In this document: positions 49,611 to 62,564 of the stretch, one piece after another
Position numbering within the stretch: the first letter of the stretch is position 1
Layout: each line of letters opens with the position of its first letter
Position numbers and translations under genes: made by a program
NCBI GenBank assembly: GCA_016801885.1
Contig: CM028894.1
Location: 10,857,241 to 10,921,240 of the forward strand
Source of the DNA: Toxotes chatareus
Lineage: Eukaryota > Chordata > Actinopteri > Toxotidae
Length of the DNA: 64,000 nucleotides
Direction of reading: 5' to 3'
Notes under the pieces: model-generated
What the model saw: only the letters and a program-made list of their open reading frames with translations
The model's database searches: none
What the model was told of the DNA's origin: nothing

Positions 49611-51634
49611 GGGATCAGCTGCACGGTGGCTTTAAAGAGGGTCCTCTTGTGAAAGCACTGCCGCTTTCTACTTTAAAATATAACAATTTAAAATCATGGA
49701 ACCCGTTCATAGTGATTACACTAAACAACTAATAAATAAGTATTCCGATTGGTTAAATGTGTTTGTTTTGTTGTGTTAAAAAGTAAAATGATCTTACATT
49801 TTAGATTTGCAGAGGGCTCTCGGGGATGCAGAATGTTTGGCTGCCTACTCTGGAGGCCTCTTGCTCTCTGCTACCCAGAGCAGAGCCTCTGCAGGGACTT
49901 TCCACTGGTCTGGCTCAGCCTTCATTAAAAGCTGTGCCACTGCCAATGAGGAGTACCTGGATGCCCAGCTGGTGGGAACCTGCTGTCGTCACCACACACC
50001 GTGAAGGAACTCATTGTTCTGGGTCGACAGGACACACTGTAAACATAAGGGCAGAGTGTGTTGTAGGAGAAGAAACAGGGAGGCACATGAAGAGACATCA
50101 CATATAACACACAGACAAGGCAAACACACAGGACATGACACACACACTCACACAAGCGCACCAACAGATCCATGAGATTAAATAGAAACAGGGCTACAAA
50201 GCCTCAATCAGTCCTGTGCACTCAGCTGCTGTTGCCAAGCTCCCAAATAACAACATCAACAACAGCAGATCTCGGCAGGTGAATCGAGGTGACTGCAACA
50301 GCTTAATATTCTCACGTCAGGACAATTTGTCCATCGTGTCTAACTGTGAGCGTGTGTGCGAGACAGAGAGGTGGTTGGGAGGGAGAAAAAAAAAAAAACA
50401 GAGGGAAAGCAAAAAGCCAGAAGACAGCAAAAAGAAAGGAGGAATTAAAGGGGATGAAGAGAGAGTATGTGTGTGTGCATGCATGTGCACAGAGAGGAGA
50501 AGAAAGAGAGATAGGGATCTTAATCGTTACAGTCTTTTTACAAGCTTGTAATGTGATCAAAGGAATCATTGCCCTGGCGTTCATTTTGCTCCGTGGCTGT
50601 AATCTGTTTCTCCAGCAGGATGAGAAGAGTCTTTTCTGCTGATGAAACACGACACTACCTTGGGAAATTTTAGTCCAAAGACAACAAATGTTGTTGTACG
50701 GGAGTGTGTTACTGTAACACTGACTGTTCCGCATTGATACCAACAGACAGAAATAATCTTACAGTGACAAAAGCTTCAGGCGATTATGCAACAAAACTGA
50801 TTTGTTGTTAAGGCGAGAAACAAACAGGACATTGTTCAAAGGAAATAAGTAAAAAGATGATATGATGCCAAAGTATCATCGTCGTTATTTGTTTCATTTC
50901 CTCAATTTGAGTTTTATAAAAACTCAAACAAATAACAAAAATATAATGATGTTGCATAATTTATCTTATATACAGTAGACATACAGTATATACTGTAAGC
51001 ATGACTGGATGAACCTTCCAGCATGCACTGGGGCTAAAATTGTGTGCTGCTACTCTTTGCTGGAACATTACCAGACTCCAGATTTGCTGTGTGGCAATTT
51101 AGAAATCTACAACAAGTAGCACTAAGCTCTGACACAGATCCTCTTCAAGTCAGTATCTCACCTTAAGGCTCCTTTCATGTCAGCTGATATCGGATTTCAT
51201 TGATACAAATTACCAAGCAAAATCTGAATGAAATCAACAGAAACTAGATAACAAAGGAAGCCTGAAGCTTTGAGAGCGCAGCAGGGCTTTCCGTCACTCA
51301 AGTTTTGTAACAGGACCTCAGTTCAGGAGTGTTCCCCTGAACTCAGCATAGCCCCTGCGGATATAAAAAATTCATTGGCGGAGAGAGCACGAATCTTGTA
51401 TACAGAGCACGCAGAGGAGTAAAAATGGATGAGTGACTGCATTTTTTCACTGGTGCGTCCTCGTCTACATTGAGGTGTCTTTCTCTCTCTTTTGTGGCTC
51501 TCTGGTGTCAGCTGCACTTCTCTGTCTCTTGGTTGGCTTTCGTGGCTCGGGGCACTGAGGGGTGGTGCGATTTCAGGATGTTCAGGAAGAATCCAGAAAA
51601 ATGAAAAACTAGAATATAACATATTTTTAGTCTT

Positions 51635-52096
51635 TGCCATGATCAGGCCCTAAGGGGGCTGTTTTCTGAACTTCTTTGGTTTATTTTTTAACTCTTTGTG
51701 GACATTTGGGGCTTCTGGACTCTTGTTTAGTTTCCTTAGTTCTAGTTGTTCTGGGTGGTTGAGTTTTGGTTGTGTATTTCCTGTTTTATTTTGAAGTCGT
51801 AGCCCTTGTGTATCTTGTTTTAGTCTAGTTCCTGTCTTTGTCTATTTTCCCTCCTTTTGTGATTGTCTGCTTCGCCCTAATTGGTTTCTCCTGTTACCTG
51901 TTACCTTGTGCATCTAATTCTCGTTGTTCCTCTGTGTCCATCCCCGAATCTGTACCTTTGTTCTGGGATGATTTTTAGTTGTTTTAGTTTTGGCCCTGGA
52001 CCTTATACCAAGACATTAGTTCAGCCACCTGTTTGTCCTGGGGTTTCCGCATTTGGGTTGTCTCTTGAGTTTGTGGCAACTGCCCTGTTACAACAG
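51635..52096 (+). repeat. Left LTR
   Basis: Begins near TGCCATGATCAGGCCC, which resembles the start of the 17.2 kb LTR. It is longer than the surviving right copy and reaches a typical LTR-end context just before the leader of the internal frame. The exact right edge is a judgement. Confidence 0.5.
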
Positions 52097-52111
52097 AACA
52101 AACTTACCATT

Positions 52112-52282
52112 ATGGACCAAGCAGACCCAGTTTGTGAGGCTGACTTGGAGCTCAAATGCTTGCTCCTCCTCCAAGACCTGACAGATATGAGAGCTATCTG
52201 GGGCTTTCTGAAGTTACATGTTGCCTTGCTGGACTGCTTGAGTACCACCAGCAGGCCTAAAGCTTCAGGGAGAAGGAAATAG
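52112..52282 (+). pseudogene. Gag-like N-terminal stub of LTR element
   Basis: ATG at 52112 follows the left LTR by a short leader and opens 56 codons beginning MDQADP, similar to the 'MDPAD' starts common in teleost Gypsy gag proteins. The frame stops at 52282 and no capsid or zinc-knuckle motif follows. The assignment rests on position and the short start similarity. Confidence 0.4.
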
Positions 52283-52497
52283 CTCAGGTTTTGCTTCAAG
52301 ATTTAGTGTTAACAAAACCCTGGATTTGTGAAGAAGCTTGTTCGACCTCCAGGCCTTGAGCCTGAGGTCTCCTGTTCTGCCCTGATATGGCCCCCTAGCC
52401 GTCCACCCGAGGTTTCCTGCCTCTCTCGCCAGCCCTCTGTTTGCTCTGTACCCTGCGTAGTGTTTCATGTCTGATTGTGGGTTGTCTGGAAGCCCCA

Positions 52498-52855
52498 AGG
52501 CTATTTGCTGAACTTCTTTGGTTTGTTTTTTTGTTTTTCTCTTTGTGGACCTTTGGAGCTTCTGGACTCTTGTTTCTTTAGTTCTATAAGTAGTTTCAGT
52601 TGTGTTTCTTTAGTCAAGTGTTTGAGTTTTAGTTGTGTATTTCCTGTTTTATTTTGAAGTTGTAGCCCTTGTGTATCTTGTCTTAGTCTAGTTTCCCTCC
52701 TTTTGTGATTGTCTGCCCCGCCCTAATTGGTTTCTCCTGTTACCTATTACCTCGTGTATATAAGTCTCATTGTTCTCCTGTGTTCTGTTTAGTTCGTCTG
52801 TGTCCGTCCCCAAGTCTATACCTGTGTCACTCACAGCTCTTGTATATAGCAATCA
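52498..52855 (+). repeat. Right LTR (partial)
   Basis: Matches the left copy from 'ctgaacttctttgg' to about 52822, then diverges. It contains TATATAAG at 52757, a plausible retroelement core promoter. The last part of the left LTR has no counterpart here. Confidence 0.5.
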
Positions 52856-53840
52856 AGCTAAATTTATCATGTTGGAAGGTCAGTGACTTCCATTTTATTC
52901 CCCCTGCTCTACCTTAAGACTGAATTTGAAAGCTCTGGCAAGACGAGACAGTAATTTTGTATTTCAGACTCCTTCAAAATAATCTCAGGACTTATTCTTC
53001 TATGACCCACTTCTGGGCCCAGACTGTCTCTTTAAAGCAAAACAAGAAGAAGAAGGGCACACTAAAAGGGTTATATCACAGCACTGAAAACAAATCTACT
53101 TCCCTTTTATTTCGACTGAGTAAATATCATTTCGTGGTAGACAGGCACAGTTTACACAAGCAGGGCTCCGATTACAAGCTGTGAGAATGGCAGGTCACAC
53201 AGCCTCCCATTCAGGACTGTCACGAAAGCTGGTGCATCTTCTAGATGACAATGATTAAAGGGCACATGTTTGCTGGAGGAATGTAACAACCACTTCAGGC
53301 TGAGCCTTGCTCCCCTCATGCTGCAAGGAATGTATGGGAGCCGCTCAGAGAGGGGAGAAAACTACCACTGTGTGGGGAAAGTACTCCTTCATTTCTGCCC
53401 CTCCTCCCGGCTTCTCACTCAACCACATGCAGTAGGTGCACCATCGAGCTGCACTTTCACCAGTCACTCAGCCTGAGCCTGATATGGGCTTGGAAGGACC
53501 CTGGGAATCAGTGGGTAAAAGAGAGGAGAAAGTCATGGGCGTTGTTTTGCTTTCTTAGAACTGAAACGTGCTGAGAAACAAAACTGAGAGCTTACACTAC
53601 GGATTTTTTTTTTGACTTAACTATTCAACAGAGACATTAGGGCCTCGTGCAAGAGCATTTTTGTATTCTTGTCCTAAAAATTCTCTTACATTTTTTCATG
53701 AGGCCTGTTTAAATGTGGAGTTTTCCGAGTTGGATTCAATAAATTCTGCACAAACTTGATGTAAATCCCTCTTTTCAGACTGATGAACACCACCTTTGAT
53801 CATCAGCAAAATCAACACCCCTAAAACTGTCATATATTCT

Positions 53841-54238
53841 CACTGAGCACTTTATTAGGAACACCTGTCCATCTGCTTATTCATGCAATTATCCAATTGG
53901 CCAATCATGTGGCAGCAGTGCAATGCATAAAATCCTGCAGATACAGGTCAGGAGCTTCAGTTAATCTTCACATCAAACATCAGAATGAGAGAAAAAATAT
54001 TTGATCCCAGTGACTTTGACCTGGTTTGAGTCTTTCTGAAACTGCTGACCTCCTGGTCTTTTCACACAGAACAGTCTCTAGAGTTTTCACTCAGAATAGT
54101 GTGAAAAAAAAAAAAACACCCAGTGAGCAGCAGCTCTGTGGACAGAAACCATGCCACAAAGAACTGAGGCTGTTTTGAGAGCAAAGGGAGGAACCACCCA
54201 GCATTAGTATGGTGTTCCTAATAAAGAGCTTGGTGAGG
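53841..54238. mobile_element. Internally deleted Tc1-like transposon with both inverted ends
   Basis: The left end (cactgagcactttattagga, then acacc) and the right end (ggtgttcctaataaagagct, then tggtgag) form an inverted repeat of about 27 bases with a few mismatches. Inside are recognisable pieces of a Tc1-like transposase gene: an N-terminal helix-turn-helix part near 54000-54115, then directly the C-terminal end near 54150-54205. About 1 kb of catalytic domain is missing, so it could move only in trans, if at all. The sequence resembles a Tc1-type family widespread in fish. Confidence 0.8.
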
Positions 54239-55495
54239 AGATGTTACCATAAGCCTCTGCATAAATCACTGCCTTTGTTAACCTGTCAGCCTGTGGATAT
54301 TACTCCTGATTGACTGGGGGATTTGGTGACACTCGTCCCTGCAGTTTGGTTACGTTACACAGCTTTTAATGACTTTTAGTGGGTTAAGAAAAAGCACTTT
54401 TTGACTCTGTGAATTATGTGCTTTATGTAGCCAGCTACTTAATATTTTGGGGACCAACCAATCTTCCTTTACATTGCTAATATTTTAACCTGCAGGATTT
54501 TATTTCTTGTTATTCGCCGTATACACCGACACATTTTTCATTATTACCGTCAGTAGTGTTTTCATCTCTATTGCATCAACATGTTTACATGGTCGTTCAT
54601 CCCTCCTGCTCAGTTCAAGGTGACTGTGTAAACATGAGCATCAGAGCTCAAGGCGTGACTCAGCATTATTGCATGTCAACATTAGCCTCTCGCTTCCTCT
54701 TATTTACAAAAAAAAAAAAAAGAAAAAAGAAAAACAGTCCGTCATGGAACAGCTCTGGAACAGAGTGACCCCGATGCAGTGCCAGCGTGTCACGAACAAA
54801 ACCCCCAGGGAGCTGCATCAGTGGCGAACACCGCTGCTCCCTCTGGCCTCTCCTCTCTCTGTCTTTACCATGATCCATTCATGCAGCGGCCTCTTTTAAA
54901 CTCATTCACTCCGTTATTCTAACCTTTGCTTACATTTCCATTTTAAGCTAAAAGATGCACCTGACATGTAAAAAAAAAAAAAGAAAAAAGAAAACATGGA
55001 GAAATGTTTTCTGTTGGGTCACCTCATTGCACAAAAATGTCTTAAAGCGCGTGAAAGAAATATGAGTATGTTCTCACCCTGAGGTTATTTTATCAATGCA
55101 ATCAATTGTTTTGTTTTGTTTCGTTTTTTTTTCTCAGAAGTTTCTCACTGATGCCAATGATGGTTTACATGAGAACACTATCACCCAGAACGACACACGG
55201 GATGGGAGCGAGCCAACAGGTTCTGGGAGATGCCATTCATGAAAGGTGTTTTTCTTCTTTCCCACAGCTGATTCTGGGAATCAGCTGCTTATAACTTGAA
55301 GAGGTTGAGTGATTTTAGCTGCTTTCATTACATATGGGTAAGGAGGCTCTGGTTGAACCCTTACACACTTTTATTTCCTGTTTGCATTACTCTACTCCTT
55401 TTCCTCCTTTACTCCTCTCTGGTTTTAGCGCTTCCTGTACATCTTGCTACTAATTTCAAGTTTCTTGCTCAAGCTCCTTCTCCTAATCCCCTTGT

Positions 55496-55565
55496 CATCC
55501 TCTTCCTCACCTCTCCCTGCTTCTCCTCGACATCCTCTTCCTCACCTCTCCCTGCTTCTCCTCGA
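55496..55565 (+). repeat. Perfect 35-bp tandem duplication
   Basis: Two identical, adjacent 35-base units (55496-55530 and 55531-55565) begin catcctcttcctcacctctc and lie inside a pyrimidine-rich tract at about 55460-55600. The perfect identity suggests a recent duplication. Confidence 0.85.
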
Positions 55566-58511
55566 CTCCTCTTCCTCCTGCTCCTCCCCCTTGTTTACCT
55601 GTTGCTCTGTAGCCACGGTGATGGCCACGGTTGTCACAGTGATCATGTTACAACTAGGACAGCCAGCTCTGAGAAAAGGGAAACAAGGGATTCCCAATAA
55701 TAAGCCACCATTGTTCCCAAAAGGCTCTTTCTCTCAGTGCCTCTCCACTCCCACAACACACACACACACAAGAACATGCAGCTACACCAGGAAAAGGACA
55801 CCAGATACACACTTGCACACAAAGGCACAAATATGTACACACACACAAGCAAATGCACAAACAAACATACATATATGGTGTGTAATTTCACACAGTTGTA
55901 CACTGTGTTACAGGAAACATGGATGTAATATTTGGATATAATGGTTATAATATCATTAATTTGGGACCTTGTATAACATGTGTCACAGCCCTAACTGTAA
56001 ACTCAAGTATTATGAAACTTTGTGTCTGAGATGGTCAGAGCCCAAGTGGCGATAATCCTGATGACATCCTCTGGGTTATTTTCTCCATCAGAGCCAAAGA
56101 AGACAGTATAAAGCTGTTTTTATAACCTGAGTAAAACTCCCTGTCAATACTGAACTGATCTTCATGTCTAAAATTAATGGAGTGTCCCTTTAATTTGACA
56201 TTTATCTGGTGTGACTTCTAAGCCATTAATAGCGGTAACCATGTTGAAGTCCATAGGAATATTGTCTGAATGCTCCCACATCACTGGTCAAATGCTGTAG
56301 CCAGTGCTACAACATCCTCCTCTGGTTTTATGCTAATGAAAGTTAAGGCGATCTCTTCATCGTTTATCAGCTCCCAAGCAAACTCCTCCGATTTTCTTCT
56401 CTTTAATCAAACAAAATGCCTCACAACCTGGATTATTCCTGAGAAAGACCTTGCATGATACATAAAGTTTAGAACATGACATGCAAATGTTTGACTCCTC
56501 TGTCAGTGGGCTACCTTGCTGTCACTTATCAGAAATGAATGTGTGAATAAGAAAAGATAAGAGCAAGGACTTAAGTGTGTCACACAGAGCAAAGGAGACA
56601 GAGCAACAAAACTGAAGTCAGTGCTGAGCCGTGAATTTTCACTCACGCTGCTGCGTAGAAGCCGCCGCTGCTCATCTGGCTCCTCTGCAGCCGAGCACGA
56701 ATTCCCACAGGCTTTTTTTCTGCAACCCAGCCCGGCGAAACGCTTTAGTTTTATAAGAGGCGAGTGAGTGCAATGCAGTATAACCTGCAGCAGGGAGCTC
56801 AGATGCTGGCCAAACAGAACTAGGTCACATCCAGCGTCATAACACACAACAGCAAAGTGGAACTATGGCTGAGCAGTGAGGCCACTGATTACGGCCTACT
56901 TTCTGCCTCTTTCTGCAACCTTGCTGTTTTTGAAAGTTATATGGCACACAAAAGAGATTTGACTCAGAAAATAGAGTCCAACTATCACTTTTAATGCACG
57001 AGAGTGGTGTTATATGTCGCCTTCTGCCAAATCCCTCTCTACTACAAACCTTTAGGGACCAGAGGAATATATTTTCAGTATAAAAACCTGTATTTCTTTC
57101 ATAAAATGGGTATTTAGAAAGGATTCTCCGCTTAAATCCAAAAGATTTTACGTACACCCTGAAAAAAAAACTGAAGGGGTCAGTGGATCAATAAAGCCTA
57201 CTCGAACACAAGGATGGTTTTCTTCTTCTTCTTCTTCTTGATCCTTGAATTCCGTTTGGAGGTCGAGTGAGAACACATAAACTCAAAATAACTTTCTCTA
57301 AAGCACCTTGCTCTCCTGTTCTCTACCAAAAACACACCGAGAGGAACAGAAAGAGCCGGAGTAACACAGGAAAACTCTGGAAGTCAACCAGCGAGAGATA
57401 CTAACGTGGGCGTTTCCGTGTTCAGGTGGATGGCAAAGGTCCCAGGAGACTCTGTTACTCAACAAATGATGATGCTGCCAGGGCTATGGACACTTCCAGA
57501 GCTTTTTTTTTTTTTTTTTTGGGCCATTAGTTTACTGACTAAAAAAGAGTGCTTTAAGCAGGTGGAGAGAAGCTCACAGCAGAGGACTGTTTCTGCTCCA
57601 CTGACTGCTGTGCTACATTTCCGATCTGAGAGCCCAGCTCCACAACGTCACCATTGACCCGTAATAAAAACCAATCTACTGCAATCTATTACTTGATATA
57701 AATGATTTGCCACAACTGTGCACCATGCGTGGTGTTTCTACGTCCATTCATTCATGCACATGTTTGCGTTCCCCTCAGTTTGTTCCCGGTTATCACTGAG
57801 GTCGCCGTGATGTCACCAGCACAGCTCACGCACACAGTGTGTCAATATAAAAGGTTATGAGTATCAGTTATCCCATCTGTGTGTCTACTTTATGGCTGCA
57901 ATTACTACCGTGAAACAGAATAAACTAGAATAGTCTCCTCGTGGTTGTGTGTCTCCATTCCAACCAGTCAAGTTGCAGTTCATATCCATGTCTGTCCAGA
58001 TTCATATAATATCTGTAGGTAGTAAGCGTACCACATGTCACACCCACTGGGTATTATTTCAGATATTACGGCTCTATTATAAAATTTGTCAGAACAGCTA
58101 AAATACACAAGAAAAAAAAACAAATGTTGGGAATAAAAGCTGTAGTTGATTAATCCAACATAAAACTGTGTCATCAGAGTGAATATGGTGACAGGTCACT
58201 ATCACAAACCAGATTTTAGTCCTGATATTTCCTCTGTGGTCCACCTCTGAGGGAATGATATGATTCCTGGTCAACCGTTGGTGACTTTGGCATGCAAAGA
58301 GCCCAGTGTCAGACCCGGAGTCACGCACTGTGCTGACGATGTCACGGAGAGGCAAATTTTGTGTGTGTGCGTGTGTGAGTTTCTAAGACGTTGGAGTGTG
58401 TCAACATTTCCTATCGCATTTCCCTACATTCCCTTGTCACCCTCAAGCTCATACACATTAATGCACTTTTCACTGCCCATGCAACTTGTATGTCCTGTAC
58501 GTGTATGAGCA

Positions 58512-58513
<2 letters not shown>

Positions 58514-58583
<70 letters not shown>
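58514..58583 (+). repeat. (CA)35 microsatellite
   Basis: Seventy uninterrupted bases of CA, the longest simple repeat in the window, with imperfect CA and CT extensions after it. Confidence 0.98.
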
Positions 58584-58585
<2 letters not shown>

Positions 58586-59385
58586 CACAAACACACACTC
58601 TCTCTCTCTTTTACCCTTCCTCTGTCCTCGATGTGATATTCCACATGAACTCTTAAAAAAAATCCTCTACAGCAGGATGATAAGACATGATATGACAGCA
58701 CGGATCGTGCTGGTTACTGAAGCGAAGAGGACAAATACGAGGCACGGCTGAATAGAAATAAAAAAACAATGGTCAGCAACTTTATTAGACTGAGCTGGGA
58801 CTTGCTAAGAAATCTATATATAAAACTTACATATATCTATCTACGCAGCACAGTCAGCCAATCCCAGCCTGCCTGGCTGCTGGGAAGGATTCTTACCCAG
58901 CAGGCTTTGGGGGTTCAGTCGTAGGCCAGAGCACAAATGCAGGTCACAAGAAGCCTGAAGGAAAAGGATATCTGCTTTGACCATATATGCACAGTCCTAC
59001 ACATATGCATATGCATATTATCTTTATGATACAGAGATTTCCATCATATTCTGCTTTAATGTGTTTCTTTACTTTAACGTTATTTCCTCGAGCGTAAATT
59101 AAAGCCAGTAATACTGTGCAATGTTTTTCAGGGGAAAGGAGAAGATTTAATGTGCAGAAAGGTTTAGGTGTATATGGTGTATTTTCACTGAATATGAAAA
59201 ATGGATAAAAGCTTTTGTTTTCTGTCTGGTTCAAATGGCTGATGTTGTGTTTTTGACCATGTTGTGGCCCTCATCTGGGAGAATATATGCAGTGTGAATC
59301 ATTCAGCGCACTGGGAAATTCACTTATTCGCTTTCTTGGAGTCAGATAAGAAAAGCGATACCGTTCTCTTTAAATATGCAGCTTT

Positions 59386-59845
59386 GCTTAGCATGAAGAC
59401 TGGAAACAGGGAGAAACAGCTAACCTGGCGCTGTGCAAAGGTGAGAAAATCTTCCCACCAGCCTCCTCACTAACTGACGTTATATCTCATTTGTCTAAGC
59501 AGTACAAGAACGAAAAGTGTAAAAAAGACAATTTGTCATTTAATGTGCCAAACTATTTCTTGGCTGGGACTAGTAATTTCATGGAGTCTCGTTGGTTGCC
59601 TTGGCAACTGTTCCAAAGAAATAGTCAGTTTATGTATGGATTAAACAAACAAGAAATAACACATCAATTTGTGAGGTGCTGGTAGGCCGATTTTGTTACC
59701 TTTAGACAGAGCCAGGCCAGATGTTCAGTTCTGCTTCTAGTCTTTATGCTAAGCTAAGCTAACAGACAGGCCTCGTGTTTACTTATTGATCCTCTCATGT
59801 AAAGAAATTATCATATTTCCCAAAATGTTTAGCTATTCTTTTAAG
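59386..59845. repeat. Foldback (hairpin) interspersed repeat
   Basis: The left arm 59386-59505 (gcttagcatgaagactgga...) is the reverse complement, at roughly three-quarters identity, of the right arm 59632-59754 (...agtctttatgctaagc). The loop is about 125 bases. Beyond the right arm it continues with 'aagctaacagacagg' and a tail ending 'ttagctattcttttaagt'. The right arm and tail recur at 47.8 kb, and the tail region at 4.7 kb. It belongs to a repeat common in percomorph fish; whether it is a MITE is not established here. Confidence 0.65.
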
Positions 59846-60687
59846 TGTAGTTGGTTTCAAGGTCTTGGTATTGTTGATGCTGGCTTTCGGTCACACTTTC
59901 ACGGCTTACTGGGACAACTGAAGACAACAAAACCTTATTGTTAATGTTACTTTTCCCACTATGACAAATCAGAATATCTGCTGTGAAAAGGAGGGTTTGA
60001 TCCTCATCAGTCCTTTGGTCAATTTCTGTCAGTTGTTGCTGTGGTGCATTTTACTGTGAAAGGTTTTTGTTTTGCAAAAAAGAAAAAAAAAAAACTTATC
60101 CAGGGAGATTTATGACAGTGCTCTTGTTATGTTTGATGTTGGGCTCATTGTTTTGGCCAGAGGCACAGAGCTGCCATCATATGACTGTATGATTTTGTGT
60201 TGAGAGTGAGTCTATGCACGCAAACGCAATGCAGGGGAGAGAACAAGTGTGCCTATGGCCTGCAAAACAAGATTAGGTTTCTAGTGTGTGTGTGTGTGTG
60301 TGTATATCCACTGTTTATGCTTGAATGCGGGCATCCATACGTATATATTTGTCTGAGCTCCACCTCTTACGTTTTAATGAGTCATGACCAGCGAGTGTTG
60401 CTCATGCTGACTAAAAATAGAGCTTTAGTTATCTGCTCAGTGAACTGCTCAGCACTGCTTAATTATTCAAGACTGGAAACGGCTGAGGACTGCCATTTTC
60501 TCCCTCCCTCCTTCCCTCCCTCTGTCTCCCTCTCTCTCTTTCTCCCTCTTGCCTGCTGCCATTTGTTTCCAGGACATGAAGTGGAAGACGGATGAAAGCC
60601 CCTGCGTCACTGCTGAGTGCGTGTCACTGTGTCATTCACTCACTGCTGGATAATAATAATATCTTCTAGGCTTTTCCCCCTTATCTC

Positions 60688-60689
<2 letters not shown>

Positions 60690-60737
<48 letters not shown>
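60690..60737 (+). repeat. (TG)24 microsatellite
   Basis: Forty-eight uninterrupted bases of TG. Confidence 0.98.
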
Positions 60738-60738
<1 letters not shown>

Positions 60739-62564
60739 ATCCGCGTTCACACTGTTCGTGATTAACATCCGACGTCAGAGGAGTAGGAGGTGTACAGTCA
60801 CATGTTCGCTCACAGGAACACACTCCCAACACACACGGCTATTCCCTTTATTTCCCTCCCTAATGCCTAAAATTGACTGTAACGGATGCTATTAAACGCC
60901 TGACTCTTACTCTTCACAAAGCATTGATTTAATCGGCATCATCACTCTACCTACCTGGAGGGTCCTAGTAATAAAATAAGCACCAAAAAGATAATTTGCT
61001 GCTAATGGTAAAATATATATTTCCTCCATCACTGGGATTTTGTAAGTGGGATGCAGTTTTTTTTTTTTTCTAGAATGGGCTGTGGTCTTGTTTCTAGGCA
61101 CAGATTCACATCCTACTGTGCCTGAAGTAAAATATAAGGCTGGCAATATTGTAGATATTAGCAAACCCCATAAAAAGTTAACAACATATTTATCTACTTA
61201 GCAAATTGCAAGTCCTCTATCCCACCATTGTTGTCCAGAAATTATTAAAAACACATAAACTAGCCACACAGTTGCACTAAACAATATGTTGTTTCATTAC
61301 AATGAACATAGTGAGTCAACCTCACATTATAGTTGGGATTTTTTTTTTTTACTGCAGGAACTGCATGCGCTGTTGCCACATCAAACTGTTTGTTTGTGTT
61401 GACAAAAAAATGAAGGAAGCCTTGGACCCGTGTTCAGAGAGCAATCTCATGATACCAGCCTGACACCATGATAACAAATCATCATGAATCATCATCATTA
61501 GCTTGTAGCGGAGGCACCTCATCAATTCTACAGCAAATGTTATATATAACTTGTCTTCGTTGGCTGTGTTCAAAACAACTCCAACAAATGACCTCTCAGT
61601 TCTCAAAGTCAACACAAGTAAGTCAACAAATCTTCATGTGATCTGTTGACTGTAAGAAAAACATAGAATAGCACCAGCCTTACCTTTTAACAACATCCTT
61701 AACCTCAAATAACAGTATTCACCAGCACCTCCTCTGTATGTCAGTGTCACAGGGAATGGCGTCATTCGCTGCGCACAGTTAGACAAGATGAATACTGAGG
61801 GACCCTTTGAATGACAGAGCTCACTGTCACTCACCCTGTGTGAATTAGCTGCCTCTTCATCTGTGGCAGGCACCAAGGTGAGAAGTCATTCTCTGGGGTG
61901 ACAGTTGTGGGTGTTTATGTCCACGTGTGCGCACCTGTGCATCACGTCCACCCCCCTACGTAACACCTTTTGTTCCCCCTGCTGTCACCTCTTGTAAGTC
62001 AAACACTTCCTCAAATGCTGCACACACTCGCTGTCTTGTCCCTTTCCCCCCCTATGTCTCTCCTCTGTATGTCTTCATCGTTCTCTTGCTCGTGTGGGAT
62101 CAAGCTCAATTTAATGTCAGTCTTCATCGTCTTATAATGACGTCGTATTTGGTATCTGCCTTTCATCATCAGAATTATTTCCGTGTTAAGAAAGATACCT
62201 TTGGAAGGACAAGAGAGGTGCAGATAAATATACTTTCAGAGAAGGATTGGCATATGAGAAACATATTCTCTCCTTTATTTCATACTTTTAAGTCCCTCAC
62301 TTTTTTACTCCATTCCACTGACAGATGTTTGAAGTACTGCGCTTTGTTTCTGAGGCTGGCTACGGTAGTGTGTATGACAGTAGGCATGTGACTGAGGCTA
62401 CGTGGTTAATTGTGATTGTTTAAATGATCAGTATGCTTTGAGCAAACACGTTTGTATGATGTGTTTTGCACTATTTCTGTCCTCTAAAGACATTCATGAT
62501 GTTGCTATCCTTTATTTGCATGAAAAGGGTATTTGTGTGAAGGATAAAAGACGCCTTAGGAACT

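Larger units (their letters stand above)
46560..51634. other. Gene-free interval downstream of pim3
   Basis: Contains the partial foldback repeat at 47.8 kb and the repeat scrap at 49.5 kb. Two GC-richer islands, about 48840-49056 and 49805-50000, have open frames in several phases and look locally exon-like, but neither shows a recognisable domain. They are discussed as findings, not called as genes. Confidence 0.55.
51635..52855 (+). mobile_element. Short degenerate LTR retrotransposon with two diverged LTRs
   Basis: Two direct copies of a CT-rich block, at about 51656-51961 and 52498-52822, share long stretches (for example 'ttcctgttttattttgaag' and 'ccctaattggtttctcctg') but differ by many substitutions and indels. 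Between them lie a short leader and a 56-codon frame. The layout LTR, leader, gag start, LTR fits a Gypsy-like element reduced to about 1.2 kb. No protease, reverse transcriptase or integrase is present. The divergence between the copies implies an old insertion. Confidence 0.6.

Noticed and set aside
50312..50743. 143-codon minus-strand frame
   Set aside because: Crosses an A-run and GA-rich stretch; low complexity, no homology recognised.
55296..55941. Two long overlapping plus frames
   Set aside because: Produced by the CT-rich tandem duplication and CA repeats; Leu/Ser/Pro-rich with no domain.
58411..58701. Frames over the (CA)35 repeat encoding Thr-His or Val-Cys runs
   Set aside because: Pure microsatellite translation; also not a CRISPR array, since there are no spacers.
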